Below, in pieces: positions 9,086 to 17,499 of a stretch of DNA of 64,000 nt (position 1 is its first letter; each line of letters begins with the position of its first letter). The position numbers and the translations under genes were made by a program. A model generated the notes under the pieces. The model worked only from the letters and a program-made list of their open reading frames with translations. It was not told where the DNA came from and searched no databases. Source of the DNA: Dyadobacter frigoris (GTDB lineage: Bacteria; Bacteroidota; Bacteroidia; Cytophagales; Spirosomataceae); NCBI RefSeq assembly GCF_005280585.1, contig NZ_SZVO01000005.1, forward strand, positions 385,732 through 449,731, in the 5' to 3' direction.

Positions 9086-9562
9086 TTATTCGTTTGGCTT
9101 TCCCTGCCTTTGTTTCAGTCGCTGAATCAACATATCGTTGAATGTTCGTTCTGCTTTATATAGTTCAATAATCTGGCTTGCCGAAATCACTTTCAAAAAC
9201 CGGGTTTGATATTCCTTTTCAAGATCAAGATCTTTTTGTTTAAGATCCTGCACTTCTTTCAAATTATTCAAAACTTGTTCATCTGTTTTTCCTTCTGCCT
9301 TTTTATCATTTATAATTTTTCGTTGCGCACGATGAATTTCTCTTCTCTTTTGAGAATACTCATTGTAAACCGGCCAGAAACCGGTTGATTGCTCTGGTGT
9401 TAAATTAAGACGATTTGTAATAATTGCAATTTTTGCATCCTGAATACGCTGCATTTCTTCTCCGGAAGGACGTTGAGCCCAAGCCATCGCGGTAGACAGA
9501 AAAGTAAAAAGCAATATTAGACTTATTCCCTTAACGTTGTTTAAATTTTTTGGTGAGTTCAT
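9086..9562 (-). CDS. Spy/CpxP-like periplasmic protein
   Basis: A 158-residue exported protein. The signal peptide is at about residues 1-29 (ending MAWAQ). The mature part is almost entirely helical and highly charged, and begins with an LTPEQ motif (LNLTPEQSTGFWPVY), the mark of the LTxxQ family of envelope chaperone-like or stress-sensing proteins. It is the third gene of an apparent operon with an ECF sigma factor and a single-span protein, 19 bases after the latter. By analogy with other Bacteroidota loci it probably senses or relieves envelope stress; which of the partners it contacts is not visible. Confidence 0.75.
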   Translation of the reverse strand: MNSPKNLNNVKGISLILLFTFLSTAMAWAQRPSGEEMQRIQDAKIAIITNRLNLTPEQSTGFWPVYNEYSQKRREIHRAQRKIINDKKAEGKTDEQVLNNLKEVQDLKQKDLDLEKEYQTRFLKVISASQIIELYKAERTFNDMLIQRLKQRQGKPNE

Positions 9563-9581
9563 TTTGTTAGTTCAATAAATG

Positions 9582-10022
9582 TCAAATTTTCTCCGAACCG
9601 GAACCAGTTTCAAGGATTTGCTGACGAAGAAATTCCTCGTCCATACCATCCAGATAGTTCAAAACAGTTGAGTCCGTATCAAAAGCCTTTTGAACAACCT
9701 GATGTTCACTAAGATCATAATAACTGATATTCTGATCTTCCAGATAACTTACTATCGAGGCATCGCTGATCTTACTAAGCGGCTCCTGCCCCAGCGAACC
9801 CTGGCGTTCCGGAAAAGTAACCCAAACCATAACCAGTAAAAAACTCATTGCTGCAACCAAACCTGCAGACCTTTGCCAGGTCCATCGGATTAACGGCTTG
9901 CGAACAACTTCATTTGAAATCCTTGATTGAATGAGTTGGGGTAAATTTTCAAAATAGCCATCAGGTACCGAAAAAGGCGTTTCCTTTTTCAGATCGTCTA
10001 ACCGTATGTGCTTTTTGTCCAT
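9582..10022 (-). CDS. Single-span membrane protein, probable anti-sigma factor
   Basis: A 146-residue protein with a cytoplasmic N-terminus (about 1-50), one membrane segment near residues 52-69 (SAGLVAAMSFLLVMVWVTF) and an acidic C-terminus of about 75 residues. I recognise no zinc-binding anti-sigma motif. The assignment rests on its position: 55 bases downstream of an ECF sigma gene and directly upstream of a Spy-like gene. The PxGYFENLP segment near residue 20 is typical of such proteins in Bacteroidota. It probably tethers the sigma factor to the membrane. Confidence 0.6.
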   Translation of the reverse strand: MDKKHIRLDDLKKETPFSVPDGYFENLPQLIQSRISNEVVRKPLIRWTWQRSAGLVAAMSFLLVMVWVTFPERQGSLGQEPLSKISDASIVSYLEDQNISYYDLSEHQVVQKAFDTDSTVLNYLDGMDEEFLRQQILETGSGSEKI

Positions 10023-10077
10023 GACTATACGTGTTTCTTTTTCTTACTGATCTTTGACTTAATCGATTACAAATGGT

Positions 10078-10620
10078 TTAATCTGTTTCGTTTAAAAAGT
10101 CTTCTATTTTTTTTACGGCCCAATGATAGGATGCTTTTAAAGCACCAACCGATGTCCCTGTTATCTCTGAAATCTCGTCATAGGGCAACTCTTCAAAGTA
10201 TTTAAGGTTAAATACCAGTCGCTGCTTTTCAGGTAATTTTAATAAAGCTTTTTGTAATTTTAATTGAATTGCATCTCCGCTTACCAAAGGATCTGCTTCA
10301 AGTTTTTCACTCAATTCACTTTCAACATCATAAATTGAAACAAAAAACCGCTTGCGTTTTTTGTTCAAAAAGTTAATGGCTTCATTACTTGCGATGCGGT
10401 ATAACCAGGTATAAAGTTTGGAATCTCCTCTGAAATTTTCCAGCGCCGTCCATGCCTTTATAAAAACATCCTGAGTGATATCATTCGAATCGTCGTGATC
10501 CACTACCATTTTACGCACCAGCCAATACACCTTTTGCTGATACTTTCGCACCAGTTGATTGAACGCGTTTCTCCGCGTTTCGGGATTCTGAAATAATGCT
10601 AATAATTCTTCGTCAGACAT
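10078..10620 (-). CDS. ECF RNA polymerase sigma factor
   Basis: A 180-residue sigma-70 family factor of the extracytoplasmic function type. Region 2 is at about residues 22-90, with the core-binding NDITQDVFIKAW and the promoter-melting YTWLYRIASNEAINFL. Region 4 is at about 122-175, with the helix-turn-helix YDEISEITGTSVGALKASYHWA. It is the first gene of a three-gene operon with a membrane protein and a Spy-like protein, suggesting an envelope-stress regulon. Its promoter region of 240 bases is shared with the 3' end of the transketolase gene. Confidence 0.95.
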   Translation of the reverse strand: MSDEELLALFQNPETRRNAFNQLVRKYQQKVYWLVRKMVVDHDDSNDITQDVFIKAWTALENFRGDSKLYTWLYRIASNEAINFLNKKRKRFFVSIYDVESELSEKLEADPLVSGDAIQLKLQKALLKLPEKQRLVFNLKYFEELPYDEISEITGTSVGALKASYHWAVKKIEDFLNETD

Positions 10621-10763
10621 TTAATACTCAGTCCTAGTCTGATTGTTTGATAAAAGGGCTAAATCTTAAACGATTTTTACCTTTTCAAAATACAATGGTG
10701 GTTATTGAATCTTCACTAAGAATCAATAATAGTTTATTTTTTGGTTCAGGGCAAATAAAATTC

Positions 10764-10810
10764 GAGTCTTGTACATAAGAAGAAAGTTATCTTACTTATA
10801 TACAAGACTC
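10764..10810 (-). terminator. Candidate terminator downstream of transketolase operon
   Basis: Arms of 16 bases (10764-10779 and 10795-10810) pair with one mismatch around a 15-base loop. On the reverse strand it follows the transketolase C-terminal subunit gene and leads into a weak T-containing tail. Confidence 0.5.
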
Positions 10811-10859
10811 AAAGGCACTCCAGTTCCAATGGTTACTTTAATTTACCAACGACAACTTA

Positions 10860-11816
10860 TTATTTTTTCTTAGCGATGGCACGTTTTGCAGCAGCAACGA
10901 TGTCAGCAGCGGTCAAACCGTATTTTTCCATCAATTGAGCAGGTGTTCCACTTTCTCCGAAACTGTCATCAACAGCAACATATTCCTGAGGAACAAGATC
11001 GTTTTTGACAATAACCTGCGCAACACTATCACCCAATCCACCGATTCGGTTATGCTCTTCGGCAGTAACGGCACAACGGGTTTTTGCAATTGATTTCAGA
11101 ATTGCTTCTTCATCAAGTGGTTTGATTGTATGGATATTGATAATTTCAGCACTGATACCTTCTGCTTCCAGTTGTTCACCAGCCTGGATCGCTTCCCAAA
11201 CCATATGGCCTGTTGCGAAGATACTTACATCCGTTCCTTCGCTAACCATCCATGCTTTTCCGATTTCAAAAACCTGGTCAGCAGGTGTGAAAATTGGAAT
11301 AACCGGACGACCGAAACGAAGATAAACCGGTCCGTCGTAATCAGCAATGGCGATCGTAGCCGCTTTTGTCTGGTTGTAATCGCAAGGATTGATTACGGTC
11401 ATACCCGGAAGCATTTTCATCATCCCGATATCTTCAAGGATCTGGTGTGTTGCACCATCTTCTCCCAAAGTAAGACCAGCGTGAGAAGCACATATTTTTA
11501 CGTTTTTGCCAGAATAAGCAACGCTTTGACGGATCTGGTCATAAACACGACCTGTAGCGAAGTTGGCAAAAGTAGTTGCAAAAGGAATTTTACCACCGAT
11601 GGTCAAACCAGCTGAAACGCTGATCATGTTGGCCTCAGAGATACCACACTGAACAAATCTTTCAGGATTTTCTTTGATGAAAGCTTCCAGTTTCAAAGAA
11701 CCAACAAGGTCAGCACAAAGTGCGACTACGTTAGGATTCTTCTGACCAAGTTCATGCATCCCGGCGCCAAAGCCCGAACGGGTATCTTTTTTTTCGGTGA
11801 AGGTGTATTTTTTCAT
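10860..11816 (-). CDS. Transketolase, C-terminal subunit
   Basis: Carries the pyrimidine-binding and C-terminal domains of a two-subunit transketolase (318 residues), a thiamine-diphosphate enzyme of the pentose phosphate pathway. The start RSGFGAGMHELGQKNPNVV and the GISEANMISVSAGL motif, whose Glu contacts the cofactor's aminopyrimidine, are visible, as is SHAGLTLGEDGATHQ. The partner N-terminal subunit is at 14076-14933. The two genes are usually adjacent in this phylum, but here three accessory genes separate them, all on the same strand with short gaps. Confidence 0.93.
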   Translation of the reverse strand: MKKYTFTEKKDTRSGFGAGMHELGQKNPNVVALCADLVGSLKLEAFIKENPERFVQCGISEANMISVSAGLTIGGKIPFATTFANFATGRVYDQIRQSVAYSGKNVKICASHAGLTLGEDGATHQILEDIGMMKMLPGMTVINPCDYNQTKAATIAIADYDGPVYLRFGRPVIPIFTPADQVFEIGKAWMVSEGTDVSIFATGHMVWEAIQAGEQLEAEGISAEIINIHTIKPLDEEAILKSIAKTRCAVTAEEHNRIGGLGDSVAQVIVKNDLVPQEYVAVDDSFGESGTPAQLMEKYGLTAADIVAAAKRAIAKKK

Positions 11817-11842
11817 TATTTGTATCGATGTAATGTCTAAAA

Positions 11843-12397
11843 TTATTTTTTTGCTATTTGTTCTAATTTACTCAGGAAATAAGTGGCACTTGGACAGTTT
11901 GGATGGTTGGCTGCGTTTTGGATAGAGAAACCATTATTTCTCATTTTCATAGCTAGCCGTGGTTTACTACCACCGAAACCTCTACCATTATTTAGTTGTA
12001 TGATTGTACCTACTGCATCATCATTTTCAGGATAATCAATGTTAACATTTCTCCCTATTAGCTTACTCACTGCAACATTATCAGCAAGATACCAATTTTC
12101 AAATTCTTTAACAGAAACTACAATATGCTGATTTCCTCCGACTACTATTTTATTCTTAGTTTCGGTAATACAAGCATCCTCATCCAAATCGACCATAATC
12201 AAGATTTGTTCAACATTCAGATCTTGAAGAATCAAAATATGAGATTCAAGTCTATCTTCCCAATATTGATTTTTGCTCTTAACAATTCTAATCTCAACTA
12301 AATCAATATTATTTTCATATAACCAGTTTTGGAACAAATCAGACTTTAAAATATAAGTCTCACTTTCTCCTTCACACAAAATTCCTAGTCTTACCAT
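11843..12397 (-). CDS. TOPRIM-like protein (DUF4276-like), partner of AAA ATPase
   Basis: A 184-residue cytoplasmic protein. The start LGILCEGESETYIL carries a conserved-looking Glu pair, and LIMVDLDEDACI about 50 residues later gives an Asp-x-Asp-x-Asp motif. This Glu then DxD arrangement resembles the metal site of TOPRIM nucleases and primases as found in DUF4276/RloB-like proteins. Its ATG lies inside the last codons of the ATPase gene (7-base overlap), so the two are translationally coupled. A joint role in phage defence or nucleic-acid cleavage is inferred by analogy with ATPase-TOPRIM systems such as PARIS and OLD. The exact family needs a profile search. Confidence 0.65.
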   Translation of the reverse strand: MVRLGILCEGESETYILKSDLFQNWLYENNIDLVEIRIVKSKNQYWEDRLESHILILQDLNVEQILIMVDLDEDACITETKNKIVVGGNQHIVVSVKEFENWYLADNVAVSKLIGRNVNIDYPENDDAVGTIIQLNNGRGFGGSKPRLAMKMRNNGFSIQNAANHPNCPSATYFLSKLEQIAKK

Positions 12398-13449
12398 GGA
12401 ACTCCTCCTCCAAGAGCACCAGATATCCAAGCTTCGTCCATTGGCAAACCATGAAGGTTCATTTTTTGAATCTGTGTAATTTCCGTATTCCCATTTTTTT
12501 TATCTACTAAAACAATTTCATCAGGTGTCAACATTTCAACAAGAGATTGAGAATGTGTATTGACCCAAATATAATGTTTCTTTTCCAAGCATGCTGTTCT
12601 AAAAAGGTTTACAAGTTCCTTTATAACAAAGGGATTTAATCCATTTTCAGGCTCATCAATGCATAAGAATTGAGGTTCATCTGACTGAAAAACTGCTGTT
12701 AGAAGACAAAGTATATTATATGTACCATCTGAAATTAGTTTTTTATGAAAAGGCTTGTTTGAACCCTTTTCATAAATACGAAGTTCGTCCGTTCCCTTTA
12801 CGTCATCTGAACGCACTTCAATATTTACAAACTCTGGAACGAATAATTTTAACCAATCTAAAATTTCCTCTTTTTTAATATCATCTAATAAAAGTCTACC
12901 CAAAACTCTTTCAAGATTTCTACAGCTTGTGATTAGAGCTTTGGAGCTATCAGCTAATTTTAGCGCTTCCAGTTTATTTAACTCGTCTCTGCCTATAAAA
13001 AGTCGGGAAAAATTGTTGTAGAACTTTTGATAAATTGAAACATCCCAATTATTGGGATGAATCGGTAAATTGACAAAGTAATCAGTCGGCACTTTGGTGT
13101 AATCTAAGTTTAGCGAAGAGCCAACTGAATCATAATTGCACTCATATACAAACTCTTTTTCTATTGAAGAAAAATTCAAAAAACTGTCTCGACCACCAAA
13201 TTGTCTTTCAATAATACCAATCAGATCCGTTGGAATATTTATAGACACTGGGTTATTCAATCTGGAAGGGTCAATTTTTGTAGATAAATCTGTATATGAA
13301 ATATTTGCTTTCGCAAACTCCAAAGCCTCAAAAATATTCGACTTCCCAACTCCATTCGCGCCGACAAAAACCGTAAACGGATTTGGCTCGACGATTTCGA
13401 GATCGACCAGGGATTTGAAATTCTTGATATGGAGCTTCTTTATTTTCAC
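12391..13449 (-). CDS. AAA family ATPase (SMC/ABC-like, COG4637-type)
   Basis: An ATPase of the OLD/RecF-like class (about 352 residues). The N-terminus IKKLHIKNFKS is the classic start of this class and is followed by Walker A GANGVGKS. Near the end are Walker B FLCIDEPENGLNP and the switch histidine in WVNTHSQSLVE. I prefer the GTG at 13449, which gives MKIKKLHIKNFKS and places the start after the Uma2 stop. A GTG at 13488, overlapping Uma2 by 17 bases, is the alternative. The downstream TOPRIM-like gene overlaps it by 7 bases. The cassette lies between the two transketolase subunit genes. A defence role is likely by analogy, not proven. Confidence 0.85.
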   Translation of the reverse strand: MKIKKLHIKNFKSLVDLEIVEPNPFTVFVGANGVGKSNIFEALEFAKANISYTDLSTKIDPSRLNNPVSINIPTDLIGIIERQFGGRDSFLNFSSIEKEFVYECNYDSVGSSLNLDYTKVPTDYFVNLPIHPNNWDVSIYQKFYNNFSRLFIGRDELNKLEALKLADSSKALITSCRNLERVLGRLLLDDIKKEEILDWLKLFVPEFVNIEVRSDDVKGTDELRIYEKGSNKPFHKKLISDGTYNILCLLTAVFQSDEPQFLCIDEPENGLNPFVIKELVNLFRTACLEKKHYIWVNTHSQSLVEMLTPDEIVLVDKKNGNTEITQIQKMNLHGLPMDEAWISGALGGGVPW

Positions 13450-13471
13450 TTTATCGTGATAACTTTTATTT

Positions 13472-14059
13472 TCAATCAACAAAAACACTAGTAAGATCCA
13501 CTACTAATTCTGGAAACACAAAAGAAGTCATCTTTTCTCCTTCTGTAAAAGGCCGCTTGCCGATATATTTTCCCTGCTCATTCAATGTGTAAACTAACAC
13601 AATTTTATCAGCGGGTTCAACTAGCCAGTACTCTCTTACACCTGCTTCTTCGTACACCTGAAACTTGTCAAACATTTCCTTTTTCGTATTTCCCGGAGAC
13701 AATATCTCAATAATAACATCCGGTGCTCCGATACAGCCGCGATCATCCAGTTTTAAGGGATCACAAACAATACAAATATCGGGTTGCACCACAGTCATTA
13801 TTTCATCATCTCCGTTTTTGTTACGACGAGGTAAACGTACGTCAAACGGTGCGGTATACCACTGGCAGGGAAGATCAAGCAGGTATTTATCTATTTGTCT
13901 CCCAAGATTTCGTGAAATATCCTGATGACGACGAGCAGGAGCGGGCGACATTTTGTAAATGTACCCTCTGATCAGTTCCAGACGCTCCTGGAATTTCCAT
14001 TGCAGATAGTCTGCATAGGTATATTGCCGCGAAAAGTCTAGTTGATCTATGCTTGTCAT
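13472..14059 (-). CDS. Uma2 family (DUF820) putative restriction endonuclease-fold protein
   Basis: A 195-residue protein of the Uma2 family, which has a PD-(D/E)xK nuclease fold. Visible motifs are the YLQWKFQERLELIRGYIY start, VVQPDICIVCD (catalytic Asp region) and the later PDVIIEILSPGNTKKEMFDKFQVYEE, split here as DVIIEILSP then the Lys-containing helix, plus VREYWLVEP. The family is very expanded in cyanobacteria and some Bacteroidota, and its biological role is unsettled. It lies 16 bases after the transketolase N-terminal subunit gene and just before the ATPase gene, so it is the first gene of the inserted cassette. It may be an independent passenger. Confidence 0.85.
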   Translation of the reverse strand: MTSIDQLDFSRQYTYADYLQWKFQERLELIRGYIYKMSPAPARRHQDISRNLGRQIDKYLLDLPCQWYTAPFDVRLPRRNKNGDDEIMTVVQPDICIVCDPLKLDDRGCIGAPDVIIEILSPGNTKKEMFDKFQVYEEAGVREYWLVEPADKIVLVYTLNEQGKYIGKRPFTEGEKMTSFVFPELVVDLTSVFVD

Positions 14060-14075
14060 CTTTCAGAATCTGATC

Positions 14076-14933
14076 TTAATAATCCCCCATCGACTCTTCC
14101 AACTGCGCCAATGCTGCCGCCAATTGTTCGTCGTTTGGTGCAACACCGTGCCATTTGTGGCTTCCCATCATGAAATCAACACCATAACCCATTCCGGTAT
14201 GAAGAATGATCATAATTGGTTTTGCATGTCCGGCTTTGCTTTTTGCTTCGTAAAGTGCTTTTACAACAGAAGCCATATCGTTTCCTTCTTCCACTTCCAT
14301 TACCTCCCAACCGAATGCTGCGTATTTAGCACCAAGATCGCGGTTGTCCATAACTTTCGCAGTTGGACCGTCAATTTGCTGACCGTTTAAATCGATAACA
14401 GCAATCAGGTTATCCACTTTGTGGTGAGGAGCAAAAGTTGCTGCTTCCCAAACTTGTCCTTCCTGCTGCTCGCCATCGCCCATCAGGACGTATACAAGGC
14501 TTGTATCATTATTCAGTTTCTTAGCCAAAGCGGCACCAATTGCCACAGACATTCCTTGTCCTAATGAACCTGAAGCAATGCGGATTCCTTCCAAATGTTC
14601 GTGTGGAGTCGGGTGGCCTTGAAGTCTTGAATTTAGTTTACGGAATGTAGCCAATTCAGAAACAGGGAAATAACCTTTACGGGCTAAGACGCTGTATAAC
14701 AGAGGAGAAATATGACCATTGGAAAGGAAGAAAAGATCTTCTCCTGCGCCATCCATGTCAAAAACGACTTTGCCGTCTTTCTCATTCAATTTCATGCGTT
14801 CAAAATACAACGCAACTAATAAATCAGTACAGCCAAGTGATCCTCCAGGGTGTCCCGACTGGCAACCATGCACCATGCGAACGATATCCCTGCGAACTTG
14901 GGCTGCTACTTTTTCTAATTGTTCAATTTCCAT
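14076..14933 (-). CDS. Transketolase, N-terminal subunit
   Basis: The thiamine-diphosphate-binding half (285 residues) of a two-subunit transketolase. HGCQSGHPGGSLGCTDLLVALY at about 23-44 carries the substrate-binding His and GHPGGS motif; SNGHISPLLY and GSLGQGMSVAIGAAL follow. The cofactor motif GDGEQQEGQVWEA (GDG then later N) is at about residue 152. Together with the subunit at 10860-11816 it forms the pentose phosphate enzyme. It leads the operon that also contains the Uma2-ATPase-TOPRIM-like cassette. Confidence 0.94.
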   Translation of the reverse strand: MEIEQLEKVAAQVRRDIVRMVHGCQSGHPGGSLGCTDLLVALYFERMKLNEKDGKVVFDMDGAGEDLFFLSNGHISPLLYSVLARKGYFPVSELATFRKLNSRLQGHPTPHEHLEGIRIASGSLGQGMSVAIGAALAKKLNNDTSLVYVLMGDGEQQEGQVWEAATFAPHHKVDNLIAVIDLNGQQIDGPTAKVMDNRDLGAKYAAFGWEVMEVEEGNDMASVVKALYEAKSKAGHAKPIMIILHTGMGYGVDFMMGSHKWHGVAPNDEQLAAALAQLEESMGDY

Positions 14934-15053
14934 TTCTCGATTTTATTATTTTATTGGAGCGTAAAACAGCTGAATTAAACTTTCGCCTCATTTATTATAA
15001 ATATAAATGAACTGCGAATTTCGGATTTATATAGATCAGTAATTGACTTTTAA

Positions 15054-15512
15054 TTACTCAGTTTTACTCAAAATTTGATCAGTATGGTTTTTGGTATCCA
15101 CTTTCTGGATTATTTCGGAAACAATACCATTTTCATCAATGACGAAAGTTGTACGCGCTGTCCCCATATAAGTTTTGCCATACATGCTTTTTTCTACCCA
15201 AACACCATAAGCTTCAACTATCGCATGATCTGTATCGGCTAGTAACGGGAAAGGAAGATCGTATTTTTTGATAAATTTTTGATGCGATTTTTCGTTATCG
15301 ACGCTCACTCCTAAAACTACAAATCCTTTTATCAAAAGAGATTCATAATTGTCCCGCAAATTACAAGCCTGAGCGGTACATCCTGGCGTATCATCTTTTG
15401 GGTAAAAATAAAGTATTACTTTTTTGCCTTTGAAATCGGAAAGTTTTACATCATTTCCGTTCTGGTCTTTTGCTGAAATTTCCGGTGCTGCCTCACCAAT
15501 CTGAAGTCCCAT
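15054..15512 (-). CDS. bcp: Thioredoxin-dependent thiol peroxidase (BCP/PrxQ type)
   Basis: Reduces hydrogen peroxide and organic hydroperoxides in the cytoplasm using thioredoxin. The 152 residues match the family. The peroxidatic Cys45 lies in YFYPKDDTPGCTAQAC, and Cys50, five residues on, is the probable resolving Cys of the PrxQ type. The gene starts three bases after the stop of the M23 peptidase gene, so the two are very likely cotranscribed. Confidence 0.95.
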   Translation of the reverse strand: MGLQIGEAAPEISAKDQNGNDVKLSDFKGKKVILYFYPKDDTPGCTAQACNLRDNYESLLIKGFVVLGVSVDNEKSHQKFIKKYDLPFPLLADTDHAIVEAYGVWVEKSMYGKTYMGTARTTFVIDENGIVSEIIQKVDTKNHTDQILSKTE

Positions 15513-15515
15513 AAT

Positions 15516-17468
15516 CTATTTTCGTTTTCGTTTTTTGGGTGTGGTAACAGGTTCAACTAAATCAGTTTGCAAGATAGTACTATTTCCGGCCCCATCTTTA
15601 ACTTCTAACATCAGATCGCCTTCAAAAAGTTGGCTTTCATCGATTTTTTCCGACCATATATACCCTGTTTTGGCATCATAGTTCATTAAAACCCATTCTC
15701 CACTGACGTAAGCTTTAAAAGTGTCAATCCCGGAAATCCCGTCACTGATGTAGGCGCGAATCCGTTTTTTGCTATGCTCAACCAGCCTGACTCTCGGCGG
15801 AATCGTATCTTTTTGAATAACAAAAGTGCCCAGTTCTCTGGTCTTGAAAGTAATTTCATTATCCTTCCACGTTCCTCCTATAAAGCGATATCCATAACCC
15901 GTATACCGGTAAATGCCACTTCTTTCTTTATTAACCGGGACTTCTTCCGGTTTGAAAGAAATCGTCACATAATCACGCAGCGGAATCCCTTTATCATTAA
16001 TGGTCAGTGAATTATAATTTTGCTGACCAACAACATACAAAGTGTCAAACAAAGTATTTGTATCAAATTGAAGCGACCAGCGGTCTGCCTGATAAGTTGT
16101 TAATTTACCGGGACTGATCTTCGATCTCAAATAAGTACGTGCAATCGTATTGCCAATTTTAACCGAATCTGGAATATATCCCTTTAAATCAGTAAGGAAA
16201 ACTGCTGTTTCATTTTCGTATAAATCAGGAGCCTTTTTCACCTCTTTTCCATAGACATAAAAAGTTGCCAGAGGCATCGAGCTACGATAATATTTCGCTC
16301 TTACTTTTAAAGTATTATCAGAAATTTCACATTGAATCCATTCCGGTTTCACTTCCATATCATAAACCGGAAGCGGCGGATTTGGCGTTTCTCCTTTTAT
16401 TGAAAAAGTCAGAACCGATGAATTTTCGTAAGAATCAAAAATTTTGATTTTGACCTGATGTGTCAGCGTATCATTTATAAATAGCTTTCCGCGGTAAGCT
16501 CCGGTTTTATATAAGTCAAACTTATTACCGTCCGGCACGTAACATTTCAAAAAACGCTGCCCCGTTTCCTGTTCCGTTTCGTAATCAATCAGATTGTTAT
16601 AATCCCGCGTTGCGGCGTTCGGGAAAATTTCCATGTTATAGGCGAAAACTTCCTGATCGTCCATTTTTATTTCAATACACTGCAAACCGTAGCGAAAACC
16701 TGTTCCCGTCATCATATCGTGAGCCAGCAATTCCAGGCCGACTGTTCCTGTTGCTGTAATCGTTGCAGGAATATTATATGTTCCATCTTTCTGGCGAACC
16801 GGCGCATAAGTCTGTCTTTCAAACTTTCCGTTTATTCGCGCATTAATATCTGTTGGACGAATAGCAACATTGACAAATTTCGGTGGCGTTACATCTTTAA
16901 TTTCATTAAAACCGAAATACAAAGGATTCAAATAATTGTCCTGAGAATCCCGGATTTCAAAATGCAAATGCGGGCCAGCAGATCCTCCGGTATTACCCGA
17001 AAGTGCTATTACTTCGCCTTTTCTAAAAGCATATTTACCTGCTTCCGGAAAAAGGTCAATTTCAAAAGTCTGTTTTTTGTATTGTTCTGCACGAACATAA
17101 TTGGCAAGCGAATCACTGAATTTCAGCAAATGTCCATAAACCGTCGTTTGACCGTTTGGATGGCGCAAATAAATAACATTTCCATAACCACTTCTCTGCA
17201 CAGCAACTTTATAAACATATCCTTCCGCAGCTGCATGAACAGGCAAACCTACCACCTGCTGCGTGCGAATATCCAGACCGGCGTGAAAATGGTTTGACCG
17301 AAGATCACCTAATCCGCCAGCCAAAGAATTAGCCAGTCCTGGCCTGATCGGAAACTGATAATAACCTTGCGGATACGACTGTTTCTGAGCAAAACCGGAG
17401 AGAGCAGAAAACAAAAAAAGAAAAAAAATGAAAATCGTACGTCTGATAGCCAATGGATTATAAAACAT
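15516..17468 (-). CDS. Exported M23 (LytM) family metallopeptidase
   Basis: A 650-residue exported protein. The signal peptide is at about 1-28 (ending SGFAQ). A LytM domain at about 45-190 has the zinc ligands His62 and Asp66 (HFHAGLDIRT) and His169 in GPHLHFEIRD. The remaining ~450 residues are beta-rich and probably form Ig-like or sandwich modules. Such enzymes cut peptidoglycan cross-links in the periplasm or act at division sites. The gene lies between an FAH-family gene (31 bases upstream) and bcp (3 bases downstream). The large C-terminal extension is typical of Bacteroidota members. Confidence 0.92.
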   Translation of the reverse strand: MFYNPLAIRRTIFIFFLFLFSALSGFAQKQSYPQGYYQFPIRPGLANSLAGGLGDLRSNHFHAGLDIRTQQVVGLPVHAAAEGYVYKVAVQRSGYGNVIYLRHPNGQTTVYGHLLKFSDSLANYVRAEQYKKQTFEIDLFPEAGKYAFRKGEVIALSGNTGGSAGPHLHFEIRDSQDNYLNPLYFGFNEIKDVTPPKFVNVAIRPTDINARINGKFERQTYAPVRQKDGTYNIPATITATGTVGLELLAHDMMTGTGFRYGLQCIEIKMDDQEVFAYNMEIFPNAATRDYNNLIDYETEQETGQRFLKCYVPDGNKFDLYKTGAYRGKLFINDTLTHQVKIKIFDSYENSSVLTFSIKGETPNPPLPVYDMEVKPEWIQCEISDNTLKVRAKYYRSSMPLATFYVYGKEVKKAPDLYENETAVFLTDLKGYIPDSVKIGNTIARTYLRSKISPGKLTTYQADRWSLQFDTNTLFDTLYVVGQQNYNSLTINDKGIPLRDYVTISFKPEEVPVNKERSGIYRYTGYGYRFIGGTWKDNEITFKTRELGTFVIQKDTIPPRVRLVEHSKKRIRAYISDGISGIDTFKAYVSGEWVLMNYDAKTGYIWSEKIDESQLFEGDLMLEVKDGAGNSTILQTDLVEPVTTPKKRKRK

Positions 17469-17499
17469 GAATTGAAACTGATAAATACACTTCTCCCCT

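Noticed and set aside
11130..11615. 161-residue reading frame opposite the transketolase C-terminal subunit
   Set aside because: It overlaps a clear gene on the other strand and shows no domain or signal.
16719..17297. 192-residue reading frame opposite the M23 peptidase gene
   Set aside because: It is the reverse-strand shadow of a well-supported gene, with no recognisable motif and many Ser, Arg and Ile codons typical of antisense frames.
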